Positions 29,823-41,300 of a stretch of DNA of 64,000 bases are shown here, piece by piece (the first letter of the stretch is position 1; the number at the start of each line of letters is the position of its first letter). A program made the position numbers and the translations under genes. Source of the DNA: Jaltomata sinuosa (lineage: Eukaryota; Streptophyta; Magnoliopsida; Solanales; Solanaceae); assembly GCA_003996215.1 (NCBI GenBank), contig QJPP01007241.1, forward strand, positions 682,001 through 746,000, in the 5' to 3' direction. The notes below the pieces were generated by a model. It searched no databases, had not been told where the DNA came from, and saw only the letters and a list, made by a program, of their open reading frames with translations.

Positions 29823-29880
29823 ACGCCACCTCCAGCCCAGCTTACCCCCTCTTACAGGGTTGATTTTGGTCGACCTGTCC
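29588..29880. repeat. GC-rich patch, possible hAT derivative
   Basis: An isolated GC-rich segment with 'ggcccaacggctat' and 'ccgggtcggtttgggccgtgtaccggtcc'. Both recall the interior of the hAT element at 42473 ('cccaacggctat' at about 42760 and its CCGGT arrays). It may be a deletion derivative of a related element. No terminal repeats or target duplication were identified. Confidence 0.3.
29757..29822. repeat. 66-base poly-C homopolymer
   Basis: An unbroken run of 66 C residues flanked by 'accaccacgct' and 'acgccacctcc'. Homopolymers this long are unstable and rare. It may be real slippage expansion, or an assembly or sequencing artefact. The proline- and glycine-rich open frames crossing it are not genes. 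Confidence 0.9.
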
Positions 29881-30242
29881 CTTTTGACAAGTTTAGACCT
29901 AACCAATTACTCCCTCCATTAACTTTTTACTTGTCCACTTTACTAATAATAAAATTTTCACTTTTACTTCTACATTTTAGCATATCAAGAGAAAAACAAT
30001 CTCTTTTTCCTGTTTTACCCTTAACATTAACTACTAATTTCCTAAATCATTTCTCAAGAATTTTTGAATGCTAATAGTCATAGGCATTATAATAAAATAT
30101 GATTTTCATTTGTTATTTTCTTAAAGAAAGTGCAAAGTCCATTGTAGACAAGCAGGAATTGTTCCTGGGAAGAAGATAAGGGACAATATCATTATGGCAC
30201 ATTAAATGATACAATCTTATTCTAGAAAAATATATATCTTTC

Positions 30243-30690
30243 AGGTGCATGATCAAAATTGACTTACAGAAATCATATAATATTTTTAGAGTAGGTGTTA
30301 ACTGAACTAGGATTCCTTAATAAGTTTACCGAATCGATACTTGAATGTGTTCAAACAGTTAATTACACTATCATAATCAATGGTGAATCCAGTATTCCTT
30401 TTAATGCTGCTAGAGGTTTGAGACAAGGTGATCACATGTCACATTTTCTCTTTGTTATAGTCATGGAGTACCTTAGCAGATATTTGGCAGGACAGAAAAC
30501 TGATGTTTCTTTAAATATCCTCCCAAATGTGTAAAATTGAATGTCACCTATCTTTGCTTTGCTGATGATCTGTTACTGTTTTCTAAGGGTGATCTTAAGT
30601 TTGTTGGAGCTCTTCATCAATGCTTGTCTCTTCTTTCCGCGGCCTCTGGTTTGCAGGTAAACTTGAGCATAAGCTCAATCCCACTCGATG
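30243..30690 (+). pseudogene. LINE reverse-transcriptase relic
   Basis: A fragment of a plant L1-type non-LTR retrotransposon RT. It has KIDLQKSYN (motif A region, about 30253-30280), NGESSIPFNAARGLRQGDHMSH and FLFVIVMEYLSRYL (motif B region), then after a frame change near 30520-30535 LCFADDLLLFSKGDL with the catalytic ADD, and SAASGLQVN. The upstream endonuclease and downstream RNase H or Cys-rich parts are absent. An in-frame stop precedes 30295. It is a dead, 5'- and 3'-truncated copy. Confidence 0.9.
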
Positions 30691-33240
30691 TATCAAAGCT
30701 ATGATTATATATGTTGTTGGGGATTTGGTGACTGTTGATATGACTAAATACATGTCACACTAGACCTAATTACTTCTTGTCACCTTCCTAGACACGTATT
30801 ATAATTTGTTTACAACTCTATTCATAAATTCAAATTCAAATTTCCTCCCATAACTATCAGTGACAAAGATATATAGTTTGGACATATATCATTTTGGTTA
30901 AAAAAGAAAAGAAGATTTTGTTACAATCTCCATATATATCAATGATACAATTTCACACTTATTTCCCTTAAAAGCCTATTACCTTTTTTAATGTTTTCTT
31001 GTTTACTTCAAATATACATATATATGATATAAAGAATATAGTAGATTGTTAAGTCACATAAAATATATTCTTTGGCAAAATGTATATATTTGTTCAAGAC
31101 GCGTTTCTTTTTGAAAAAAGACATCAAATTGAGGGGAACTCTTGTATCCTAATGGGAAGTTATTATCGTTGAAAAGATAATAAGATAGGGAATGCTGGCT
31201 CTTTCCCTTTCAATGGGAAACTCGCTTTTTTTGAACTACTTTATTTTAGTGTTATATATATTGATAGTGGTCCACAGAAAATTAAAGATATTATACTATT
31301 ATCGGGCAATTTATAATAATGTTTATTAAATACTGTCGCATGTAATTATCATTTAAGTAACGTAATTGTTATAAATATATAGATGACAAGGAATATATAT
31401 AGATTGTTAAGTCATGTACTTTCCACATAAAATTATCCTTTGGCAAAATGTACATGTCTTTTTTTTTTCTTTTTTTCATTCGGTGTATGGTGCCCGCACA
31501 TTGGAGGCCCGATTAATTTGGATCGCGCATTACAGGATCTATTCTGGGGATAGCGTTGCAGAATTCGAACTCGAGATCTCTGATTAAGGGTGGAGCAGTC
31601 TCACCATTGCAACATGTGATAGCTAGGACATTACATAGTGTTACGTGTAATTATCTTTTAAGTAATAAAATTGTATAAATATTAAAAAGAGGAGGACACA
31701 CTTATAATATTGATGTGAATAAATCAATATATATATATAGATATCCGAAAGCAATTTATCGAAACTCTTGTATGAACATATACCGTTGTGTTTAGTGAAA
31801 TTAATAAAGCCAACAACATGTGAAAAAGAAAGAATGGAGGAGTAGGGACTTTACTAAGTGACAATAAAATTTGTAGTCATGTGTATAGTCACATCTCACT
31901 AATAGATATGTTTTGGTTGCACGGATGTTTTGTTTCTCACTCAGTGTCGGATAACTGTTTTGGGATTCGGATCAGTTTAAATACGCATCGCAAAAGACCT
32001 ATTAATTAAAGGGAAAGGCGTTTTTTATCGAAAAATTTTCTATTTCATGCCTCGAACTTAAAATCTCTAGCTAAGTATTGGAGGAATTCTAGCTATTCAT
32101 CCAACCATTGTCCAAGGAAAGTCAAATTGACACCGGTGTTATATTTTGTAGATAGGTCATATTTTATGTATATATGTTATATGTTGAATCCCTCTAACTT
32201 CTTCTTATGATTACTTTTTATGTGAAAATACTAGTTAGCAGACCTATGGGTTTCTCCTTAGTGAAAGTGGATCTGCAACAATCACGATTCGTGTCACCAT
32301 CGTCAGAAATCCTCACGAAATGGATGAATTTCCTTTGTCCAAAACCTAGATATCCTTAGAGGATGCAGAACGTTGTTCTCTTTTGGATATAGCCAATTCT
32401 AACTGTCATATCATAGTGAAAAAAATCTTGTATCTTTCAACACTCATAATGGTGTATTTATATGTTATAGATAGAGTTTAGGGAAGGACAAACTAATGAA
32501 CTAATAAGCTAATTGGCATTCTTTATGGGTGAACTATTTCCAACATAAAGTTTCAAGTTTCGGGAGAGTATAATCACAAAGCTGAAATTTAAAGAAATTG
32601 ACGATCCAGAGCCCCCCCCCCCCCCCGCCCCCCACATCCATGTTGATCCACGCTCCGGTTGATCGGTGGTTCAGCTCATCATCATTCCACATACATCCGA
32701 TCGAAACACATCACCGGCCCTCATCCGTAACGCCTCCCGACATTTTCAACCACTCTTTGCCACCACAACGTTCATTTAACACAAAATAAGAACCAAGACA
32801 TTATTGTTGAAAACTTTGATACTATATGCCTAAAGCCAACCACTTGCAACTCTTTTTTGTAATCATAATGCCTCATGGGGCCAACACAAAATCCTAAAAA
32901 CCCTTTCATGATCTCATCTACACTACATCTTCTTGTTATAAATATGCTTTATTTTTTATTTCTTCATGCAAAATTAAAAGAATTGGAATGTACAATAATT
33001 TGCGCAGTCTTTAGACATTATCCTTTTACATTGACACCCAAAAAAACACAAAAACCCTTTTCATGATGCATGTATAGAACCAACATCATTTTATAATCTT
33101 ACGTTGACTGTCCCGTTGGCCGTACGTGGAGCCTAAGAATTTTTTTGACACCCTTAGCATAACGTGACTCCGTCACTTAACTGTTCATATTTTCTTATTT
33201 TAAAAAAAATTAAATTATATACATCATTAGCATAAGAAAT
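30691..33240. other. Gene-free stretch with SINE relics
   Basis: No supported gene. Besides the SINE at 31455-31620, a further relic of the same family may lie at 31936-32110 ('ggattcggatcagttt...cctcgaacttaaaatctctagctaag'). A C-rich microsatellite (15 C, G, 6 C) lies at 32612-32633. Confidence 0.45.
31455..31620 (-). mobile_element. tRNA-derived SINE (minus strand)
   Basis: On the minus strand it runs from a 'ctccacccttaatcagagatc' segment with a B-box-like GAGTTCGAATTC, through 'gcgatccaaattaatcgggc', to an A-rich tail (the T run at about 31458-31475 on the plus strand). This matches a common Solanaceae SINE layout. The family name is not assigned with certainty. Confidence 0.6.
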
Positions 33241-33255
33241 TTTATATTATCTAAA

Positions 33256-33398
33256 CACTAGGTGATTCTTTCCATCTGTTCTAGTCTTGGTGGACAAAGT
33301 TACCTGGTACCTGTTGCTAGTGGGAGGTGACAAATATCCCGTGAAATCAGTCGAGATGCGAAAGTTGACCCAAACGCCACAATCATCAAAAAATAAAT
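33256..33398 (+). mobile_element. SINE 3' half (plus strand)
   Basis: 'Tggtggacaaagttacctgg', 'acctgttgctagtgggaggt', 'tatcccgtgaaatcagtcga' and an A-rich end at about 33390-33400. The order is the same as on the minus strand at 34701-34888 and 55146-55372. The tRNA-like 5' head is missing. Confidence 0.65.
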
Positions 33399-34700
33399 TG
33401 TACTGCTCGGTCATCTAATTTATATGTTGTAACAGGTAATCTAATTTATTTTCATAATTATAAATATCACATTTTAAGGAGGTTTATTTGTAGATATCAT
33501 TTAAGTAACTTGATAATGTTAAAGAAGAAATTACATTAACGATATATATAAAACTTAAACTCTTCTTTTAATAAAATTTTAAACATATTTTTATATATAC
33601 AATTGTGTGAGTGTAACTTTTTTGGCTGTTCCTTTTGTGGGACAAAGAAATTAAAAAAAGAAGAAAAATTGATGAAAAGTATAGTACCAGAAATTTGTTG
33701 ATTACAGGTTTTTGATTGCAAAAACGCGTTATTTAATTATTTGTTCTCCTTCATGATCATCACTCATTATTCATCTCTTTATAGTTTCTCTTAATTAGTC
33801 AACATTCTTTTCTACCTTTTCCACTTTTTAGGTTTGACATAGACCAATGTATGTTCCGTCACGACTAAATTCACGATTTGAAGTTTATGAATTTTTACTT
33901 TTTTTTCGAATTTTTATGATCCAATTGGGGCTTATCGACAGAAACAAATCAATTTAGATAGTTATTTGTGGCTCCGATGACGACTAGATCAACGCGTTAT
34001 TGCTTCAAGATTAATTTAATGAATTAGAACGAATCAATATGTTGATGGTCTATATCTTTTAGACTATAGTTAATAGATACTCTTAAATCATAATTCTAAT
34101 TATATAGACTATGATTTCATATAAGAAAATTTTTAAACCACTTCCGGTTTAGGTGGGCAACCCGACAAATATACATCTACAGGAATTAGCTTATCGACTC
34201 CCCAAACAGTACTATAAGAATCAGTATTATTGAACATCCCTCCTGTCATAGATATATGGATATATCTATTTTATGTTAAAACAGATTCTTTATTTGTACA
34301 TCAGCTCTCCTGGCAAATTGGATTCACAATTAAATATTTATAATTATTTAGTAAACTTTTTTAATATATAATATAAAATAAAAATAAAAATTATTGAGTA
34401 CACGTAAACTCATAGCTAGCTTTTATGTTACATCTGCCCCTTGTTTGGTATGAGGAAAATGAAATGTTTGCGATGAGAAAGTTATTTTTGGTACAACGAA
34501 ATTTATTTATCATGGAAAATATGTTTTATTTATCATAGAAAAAAATTTCACTTTCCATATTCCAGAAAAAAAATTATGCCTTCAACCGTTCAACGTACCA
34601 AATACACATTGAGTGAAAAAAAGTTTAGATGGGATCGTTTATAACATCATCAGATTGTTACATCATTGTAATCCATGCATTATTATGTCTCTAACAACTC

Positions 34701-34888
34701 CTCTTTTTTTTTATAATCGTGAGGCCAGCTCGCATACATCTCGATTAATTTCATGAGATATCGTCCACCTCCCACCAACAAGGCTAGAGCATATGGGAAG
34801 AGCCATCTAGTATTTTTTGTCTTTGTTAGAAATTAAACCTGAGACCTCATAATGCTCAACTCACGTCATCGACCACTAGACTGGGTGC
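34701..34888 (-). mobile_element. Full-length tRNA-derived SINE with 13-bp target duplication
   Basis: 188 bp on the minus strand. It starts with a tRNA-like head (A-box-like 'tagtggtcgatgacgtgag', B-box-like 'ggtctcaggtttaatttc'), followed by the family body 'ggtgggaggtggacgatatc' and an A-rich tail (the T run at about 34703-34712). A perfect 13-bp direct repeat, TCTCTAACAACTC, flanks it at 34688-34700 and 34889-34901. This establishes both ends and target-primed retrotransposition. Confidence 0.88.
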
Positions 34889-34901
34889 TCTCTAACAACT
34901 C

Positions 34902-37300
34902 TTTTTGGATCACTTAAAAAATATATTCTAAAAAGTTGTGGCCATAGTAAATTTTATAGTCAAATATAATACAAAGTCATTTCTCCACCAATTGACGTCC
35001 ATTAGTGTGATAACAGTACATATAATTAATCTTTTCGAGAATATAGTTTATATACCTAGAAATTATTTTTTTAAGTAATGGTGATTAATGTATATTCATT
35101 TTATAAGTTCGACTAATCCACTGGAATATTAGATATGAAACGAAATTGCATGTTTCTTTTTTCTTTGGACAAAATTATTTCTTTTATTATTTACTCATAT
35201 ACTATTTTGTTTTTCGATTTTATTGTTATTTGTTATTTTCTTTGCTTCGGTTATCCTATCATATGTTATTACTAATGTTCTCTTCTCCATTATGTTCAGC
35301 ATGACTGCTTCACTGTTGTATCTCCCTTTTAATACTTAATTTTATTATGCTTTACTTGAGCCGAGGGTCTATCGAAAACAACCGCTCTACCTTCACAAGA
35401 TAGGAGTAAGGCTGCATATACACCACCCGTCCCAAAACCTCACTTGTTCAATTATACTGAATATGTTATTGTTGATTTGATTCGTTGAGGGAATCAACAT
35501 ACTGAATATGTTATACTGAATATGTTATACCGCTCTACCCTCTTTGGCACGAGGGTCCCCGATCACGATATGACCAACTTTCATCTTTGTTTCGTCAGTC
35601 GGTCTCACAGTTCTCATGCAAACGCTCATGAGTAAAATATTAGTTTGAGGCTATTTTCGCACACATCCATTACTCTTTAGGAGGCATAAACCCGTACATA
35701 AACTATCCACCTCGGAGTGTACTGCCACCTCCTCCCAATGGACATGTCTAATTTTCTACCTCATTCAAATACTGGTAATTTTATCCATCAAAATCTAGAC
35801 AGATAATTAAGACTTGAGTTCAGCTAATTATGTGGTTTCTATGAAACTCCAACGTTGATTCCTAAGATTGTCAATCCATTTCTTTGACTATTAGGCAATA
35901 CCAACCTTAGAAGCTAGACATACTTGGGAATATATACTACAGGGCAGTTCGGTGCACTAAAACTTTCACTATACACGAATTTCAGGGAATGGCCTAGTAT
36001 AAAATATATACTAACTAGTATAAAATGATGTTATATCACACCAAATTTTCAATAAATGTTTATCCAATAGCTCTCTGTTTTTCAATTTCTTATCATATTA
36101 TAAGTATTCAAGTCATTCAATTGTCAAAGTTTCTATGTTAGCTAGAAAAAAGAAAGGGTGTCTAAATGCATTTACTAATGAATGACATGATAAATCAGAG
36201 ATATAATCACATAAATTGTCAATTGTGTACAATGGCAAATTTTTCAGTTTTTCTGACCAATTCTTTTTTCTTGTCTTCTTTTTTCCTTTGAATTTCAACT
36301 CTATGGTACTATAAAATCCAGAAAGTAGGCTTGTGTCTTTAGACTTCACACTCACAATTGTATTATTTTCCCCAATAAAGAAAAAAAAATTGACACTACT
36401 TATCTCAACTTGTTTACTACTTTTATGGTGTCTTATATATGAAATTCAATTTATTCACTTTTCTTCTATCCAGTTTTCTTTTTTCAACTTTCTTCAATCC
36501 AGTTTACTTATTATTGTCTCTGATATTTGTCTACCACATCTAGAAGACTTGGAAAGTTGAACGAAATTTCGAAGCTAGTCCATTGATTTAGAGAAATTGG
36601 CATGTACAATTTCCCATTAATTTAGGCATTGTAAAGAATTGATCGTGTCATGTGCAACGTCTATCAGTGATGGTTCATGAATGTCCATTTAGAATACAAA
36701 GAAAAGACTAAGACAAACAAATTTGATGGTGTTTTCTTATATTGTTTAAGAAAAAGAAATTGAAAAACCTAATGAGTCGAACTTAAACTCCAGTTAATAA
36801 GGAACTATTTCTCACCCAGCCCTACCGACCCTACGTATTCGAGGGAGAGGCTAGAACCGAAAAAGACCAAGTTCACTGAACTACCGGAGATTTATTGAAA
36901 AGGCAGACCCAACTAACCTCTCTCCTCCCCTAACCGCCTATCTCCTAGCGTTCGTAGCTTGATCGGAGGTCAAGACTATTGTCCGACAGGAAAATAAAAA
37001 GTGGCATCCATAGTGATACGTGAATTGCTCAGTAGTGCTTTGCCACTACCCTAGCTCGCAGAAATCAGGATTGAGATTATTAATTCGCAATTTCAGTAAT
37101 TATACAATTTATAATTTATTAATTGACTCCAAATTTTCAGCTTATTTACATATTCAGTGTATAAGCATACTGTTAGTTATTTACATTTGTTTTTATGCTT
37201 AATAATATTAAGGTTAAACTACCTAAAGAAACATACCTCCTTACCATATTTACTAACTCTCCCACTACTTTATTTTAATTACTTAATATACCACATGTAC
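34902..37300. other. Gene-free stretch
   Basis: No supported gene. A SINE-like 3' tail relic ('aaggctgcatatacaccacccgt...ttatactgaatatgttattgtt') lies at about 35400-35475, followed by three partial repeats of 'atactgaatatgttat' to about 35530. Confidence 0.45.
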
Positions 37301-37306
37301 CACTCG

Positions 37307-37466
37307 AATACATCGCCTCAGGTCATGACATCGCCTCACCTCGGATACATCCCATCCGATGTATCAAAGGTAAAACCAAAAGAATGCCGATGTATCCGAG
37401 TGATTTTGGGATGTATCCAATGAAATTCCGATGTATCCGAGTAGTTTGGGGATGTATCCGAGCAGT
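37307..37466. repeat. GATGTATCC degenerate repeat array
   Basis: At least five GATGTATCC units with short variable spacers, and inverted GGATACATC forms at the left end. This gives a locally self-complementary cluster. It is non-coding and its origin is not recognised. Confidence 0.7.
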
Positions 37467-38399
37467 AAAGGAGGTGGGAAAAAGAGTAATTAGCTTCCAA
37501 AGATGTGTGTTTTATGTAAGTTATAAGTACCATTACTGACATAATCAACAACCCATACATGTGTCTCTATACCATATACATTCAACTAATATACTGTAAT
37601 GGAACTTTTATTTCATGGCCCATGTGTATATATATACACAACAAATATACAATGTTACTAAGAAAGCTGACCACATATTTTTATTAAGATAGATTAACTC
37701 AATATGCATTATCATTCAAGTATAAGGCTACATTGTCAGTTCATCGTAAATATATTTTTAAACACAACATTGACATTACTGTAACGTGATTTAGCTGTCC
37801 AGGTTTTCTATTATCTTTGAATTACACAATAAAGAAAAAGTAAACTTTCGTTTTAACATTCACAGACCACCTATTTGTTCGTTTATCGGGTTCGGCATGA
37901 AATCATAAATAAGCTCTACCACGGATTGCCAAGCGTTTGGTACTGAGTTTCCTTCTCCCTTGAGAATAATCAATCAAGAAAATGAAGAAAGGGAAGGTCG
38001 AGGCGAAATAACCAACTCTCTAGACTCTGCTTTCATCGGTGGATTGAAATGAAGCAACCCCCAATCAACTACGTATTAGTGTAGAGAAGTTAAACTCTTT
38101 ACTTACATCTGAAAGTAGCATTTTCCTCCCTTGGAAACGATATTGTTCGTGTGCAAAACTGGAAATGGTACTTTCTTGTTAAACCCCTTTCATTGATCCT
38201 AAATTTACTGATAATTAAATAAGTTCAGCAACTTTGCTTTTCACATGCAAAGTTGGAGCTCTGGAAAAACCCAAAAAACGGAGTTCTGACGTACGAAATG
38301 CAATCTGCCAAGGGGAGTGAAAGCAAAAACTATCAGTCCCATCGAACCTAAGAATGCAGCGTAGAAGTGAGAGAAAGGACATGCCTGTAAATTCGGGGA
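37467..38399. other. Region 3' of AXR1
   Basis: It includes the AXR1 3' UTR on the minus strand (immediately below 38400) and AT-rich flank. I could not place a confident polyadenylation signal. Confidence 0.5.
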
Positions 38400-41300
38400 C
38401 TATAGCATCAACAGCTGGGACTTGTTATCAATGCCATTAAAGATGAAAGTCCCGGACATAGGAATGAATTGTCTCGTGATGAGCTGCAGTAGACACAACA
38501 TAATAGAGCTCAGATTACCGCTCCTATAGCACATAGCTATATGTCCAGTAAACTAGAAGTTTTGATGAAAAAACAAAGATTCAAGATGAAAATATTTGGA
38601 GGAGATCCAAACCTTGATCACTTCTTGTGATGCAACTCCTCCGACAAAGGCAGCCACGGCATGAAGCTCAGAAGCACCATACCGGCACATCTCATTTATA
38701 AGGTCCTCTGATAAGGCGGAGCTATTGCAACCAAGGTCATTGAGTAGGCCAACAGCCGTAATTTTCAACCGGGATATATCCTCATCCATCTCACTACCAA
38801 AATATTTCTCAAGGTCAGACAGCCATAATAAACTTTTCCAAAAGATAAAATTGTTTGGATGAGAAAACATCAGCTTTTACCTGTCAAATTGGCCAGGAAA
38901 TTTATTATAGTTTACAGCAAACCGGTCAGCTGCTCGAAGAAGAATATAAAGACCCGCAGCAGTACTGCCATAAAAAGGGGGTAGAAGAAAGTTCCAAATG
39001 AAAGAGTTCTTATGCAGAATTTTAACAGTTCAGCTAAAAGATAATCTTTGAGCGCCTATTCAGCACAGAATATCTGCTGTCTACAAGAATATCAACTAAA
39101 TGAACAAATAAATATACAGCACAATGAATGGACTTGGAAAGTTTTCCATGTCGACAACTATCAGCAGACTGAGTAAAGCAGAAGATTAAAAGTTTCTCTG
39201 TTACAGGGTTTAAATTAACAGGAGAAAATAAATGAGGAAATATTCCCTTTTGGCCGACATGTATTTCATTCAATATGAAACATAAATTAAGAAAAAGGAG
39301 TGGAAAGAGAGATTTAAATTCTGAACCACCTTTATACAACAATAAATATCTTAAGTCAGACTCTTCTTGAACTTCATTTTTATCTTCATTTCTTTATTTT
39401 TCCCCTGACATTTACATGCCAAAGGTGGTCCACTGATGGGAAAACTGACAGATACATCAGACAGCAACTGTTAACACAACGAACCCGTTTCCAATATCCC
39501 AACGGCCATATTTCTTCAAAGGCTGAGTGTCTATCATCATTTCCACTCAGTATCAAATACTATAACTGTAGCCAGTGTTTCTCTGATTCCACATCCTATT
39601 TTTACCTTCATGGTAGAAACTAGAAAGCATTTCAAACAAAGCCTGAACAATATTACATCCCCAATTTTTCTCAAGTTTGATACCCAAGACCAGCAAAAGA
39701 TTGGACGGTCAAATATCTTTTGGCTGAGACATAGTGCCAGTTCCCTGTCAAACCTCCTGAATGACTAAGTAGCTGCAGTTCCAGGTCTATCGATAAAAGT
39801 ATTTCACAACTCTCTCTTTCTTTTACTTTTTTCCCAATTAACCATCGATTACCATTTTTAAGTACAAGGTACAATTGCAAATATTAAGAAGTGGTGCACC
39901 AGCGCACTATCAGCATGACTACCGCAAGAACTAGAAAATACAATATCTCCAAAAGACATTTAACGAAGTGACATAAACAAAGAAAGCAACTCCATCCCAG
40001 GGGCGGAGCTAGCATTTTGAGTTTATGAGTTCTGAATCCTAGAAAAGGCAGTTTACTGGATTCTTGATAAATTATTTATATATATTAAGTGGATATTTAA
40101 ACTCAAATACAAAGTCTGACCAAAGTTATAGGGTTCTGCCCCATCCTAATGCTTGCTTAATCAAATATAGTCATCTAACCAAAAAAGACTTTATGTAGTA
40201 TGAATCAGCAACTTCTCATTCACAAGGCAATGCTTATTTTATTCCTACCAAGCTTCCACTAACGCGCATCACTAGGAAATAGTCCTATGGCTTCTTATTA
40301 CCTTTTTGCTCTATATGTCTTGTTTAACAAAAGGCTCATCACTTGCAAAATAGTTTTCAATCAAACCCTAGTTGGCTGACAACATAGAGGCATGTAGACT
40401 AAATAGTGCACTTCATCAAGTCAAATACGCAGACAACTTGAAAAGAGATTCATTTAAAGAACTTGAAATACTCCTACTTCAACAGAAAGGTCATGATAAC
40501 CTAAACTATGTCTTTAAAATCCGTATTTCAACATTTGAAAGTTCATATGTTACTTCATTAGAAGCCCTGGGAAAATGGATCTAGAAAAAAGAATATCCAC
40601 CATGAAATGGCAGGGGGCTTTAGCTTGGATAAACTTACTTTTCAGGAAGTACTTTAAGAGAGTTGGCTTCTTGCAAAGTCCTGTTATTTGGTATCACAAA
40701 ACAATCAAAGTATCATGAAAGGATCATGTGGGTTCGAAGAGCTTAAATGATCCCAAGAAGCCTCTCTACTTCAATTTATATCACAGATGATTTGCCAACT
40801 TGAAGTGATTCGACCATGTCAAACCATATTCCTACGGTAAGCAATCACATACCCATGGTCCTCATCTGTCAGATACTTCTGTAACTCTGGTCGGACAGGA
40901 GAGTTGAACTCATCCTCAACGAGGCGATATCTGCAAACCTAACATAATGAAAAGAGAAAAATTTAATGACTAGAAACTAAAACATCCATCCAGGAATAAT
41001 GATTTCAAATTTGAAATGGAGTTTGTTGACAATCAGTGCAGGGAATCGTTGTTATCTTTAAGATCAAAACATGCATCATCATGTCAGCACAATTTCTTCA
41101 AAATTCGGTTCCAACAGTCATACCTTGATATATATTGAAATAAAGCATCATTATTGTAATATCTAATTACTGACATAACAACAAAATCAACCACCAAAAT
41201 CATGCATGTAGAAGGAGGAGATATTAAGTTTCTTCCCGCAACAGAGTAGCTGAAGACACCTAGTGAAGCATATAGTTTCTCTTCTGAGCCACTGAGCACT

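Noticed and set aside
29669..30074. Proline-rich and glycine-rich open frames across the poly-C run
   Set aside because: They exist only because a 66-base homopolymer has no stops. There is no conserved sequence outside it.
37307..37466. CRISPR-like array
   Set aside because: The units are 9 bp with degenerate spacing in a plant genome, with no cas genes.
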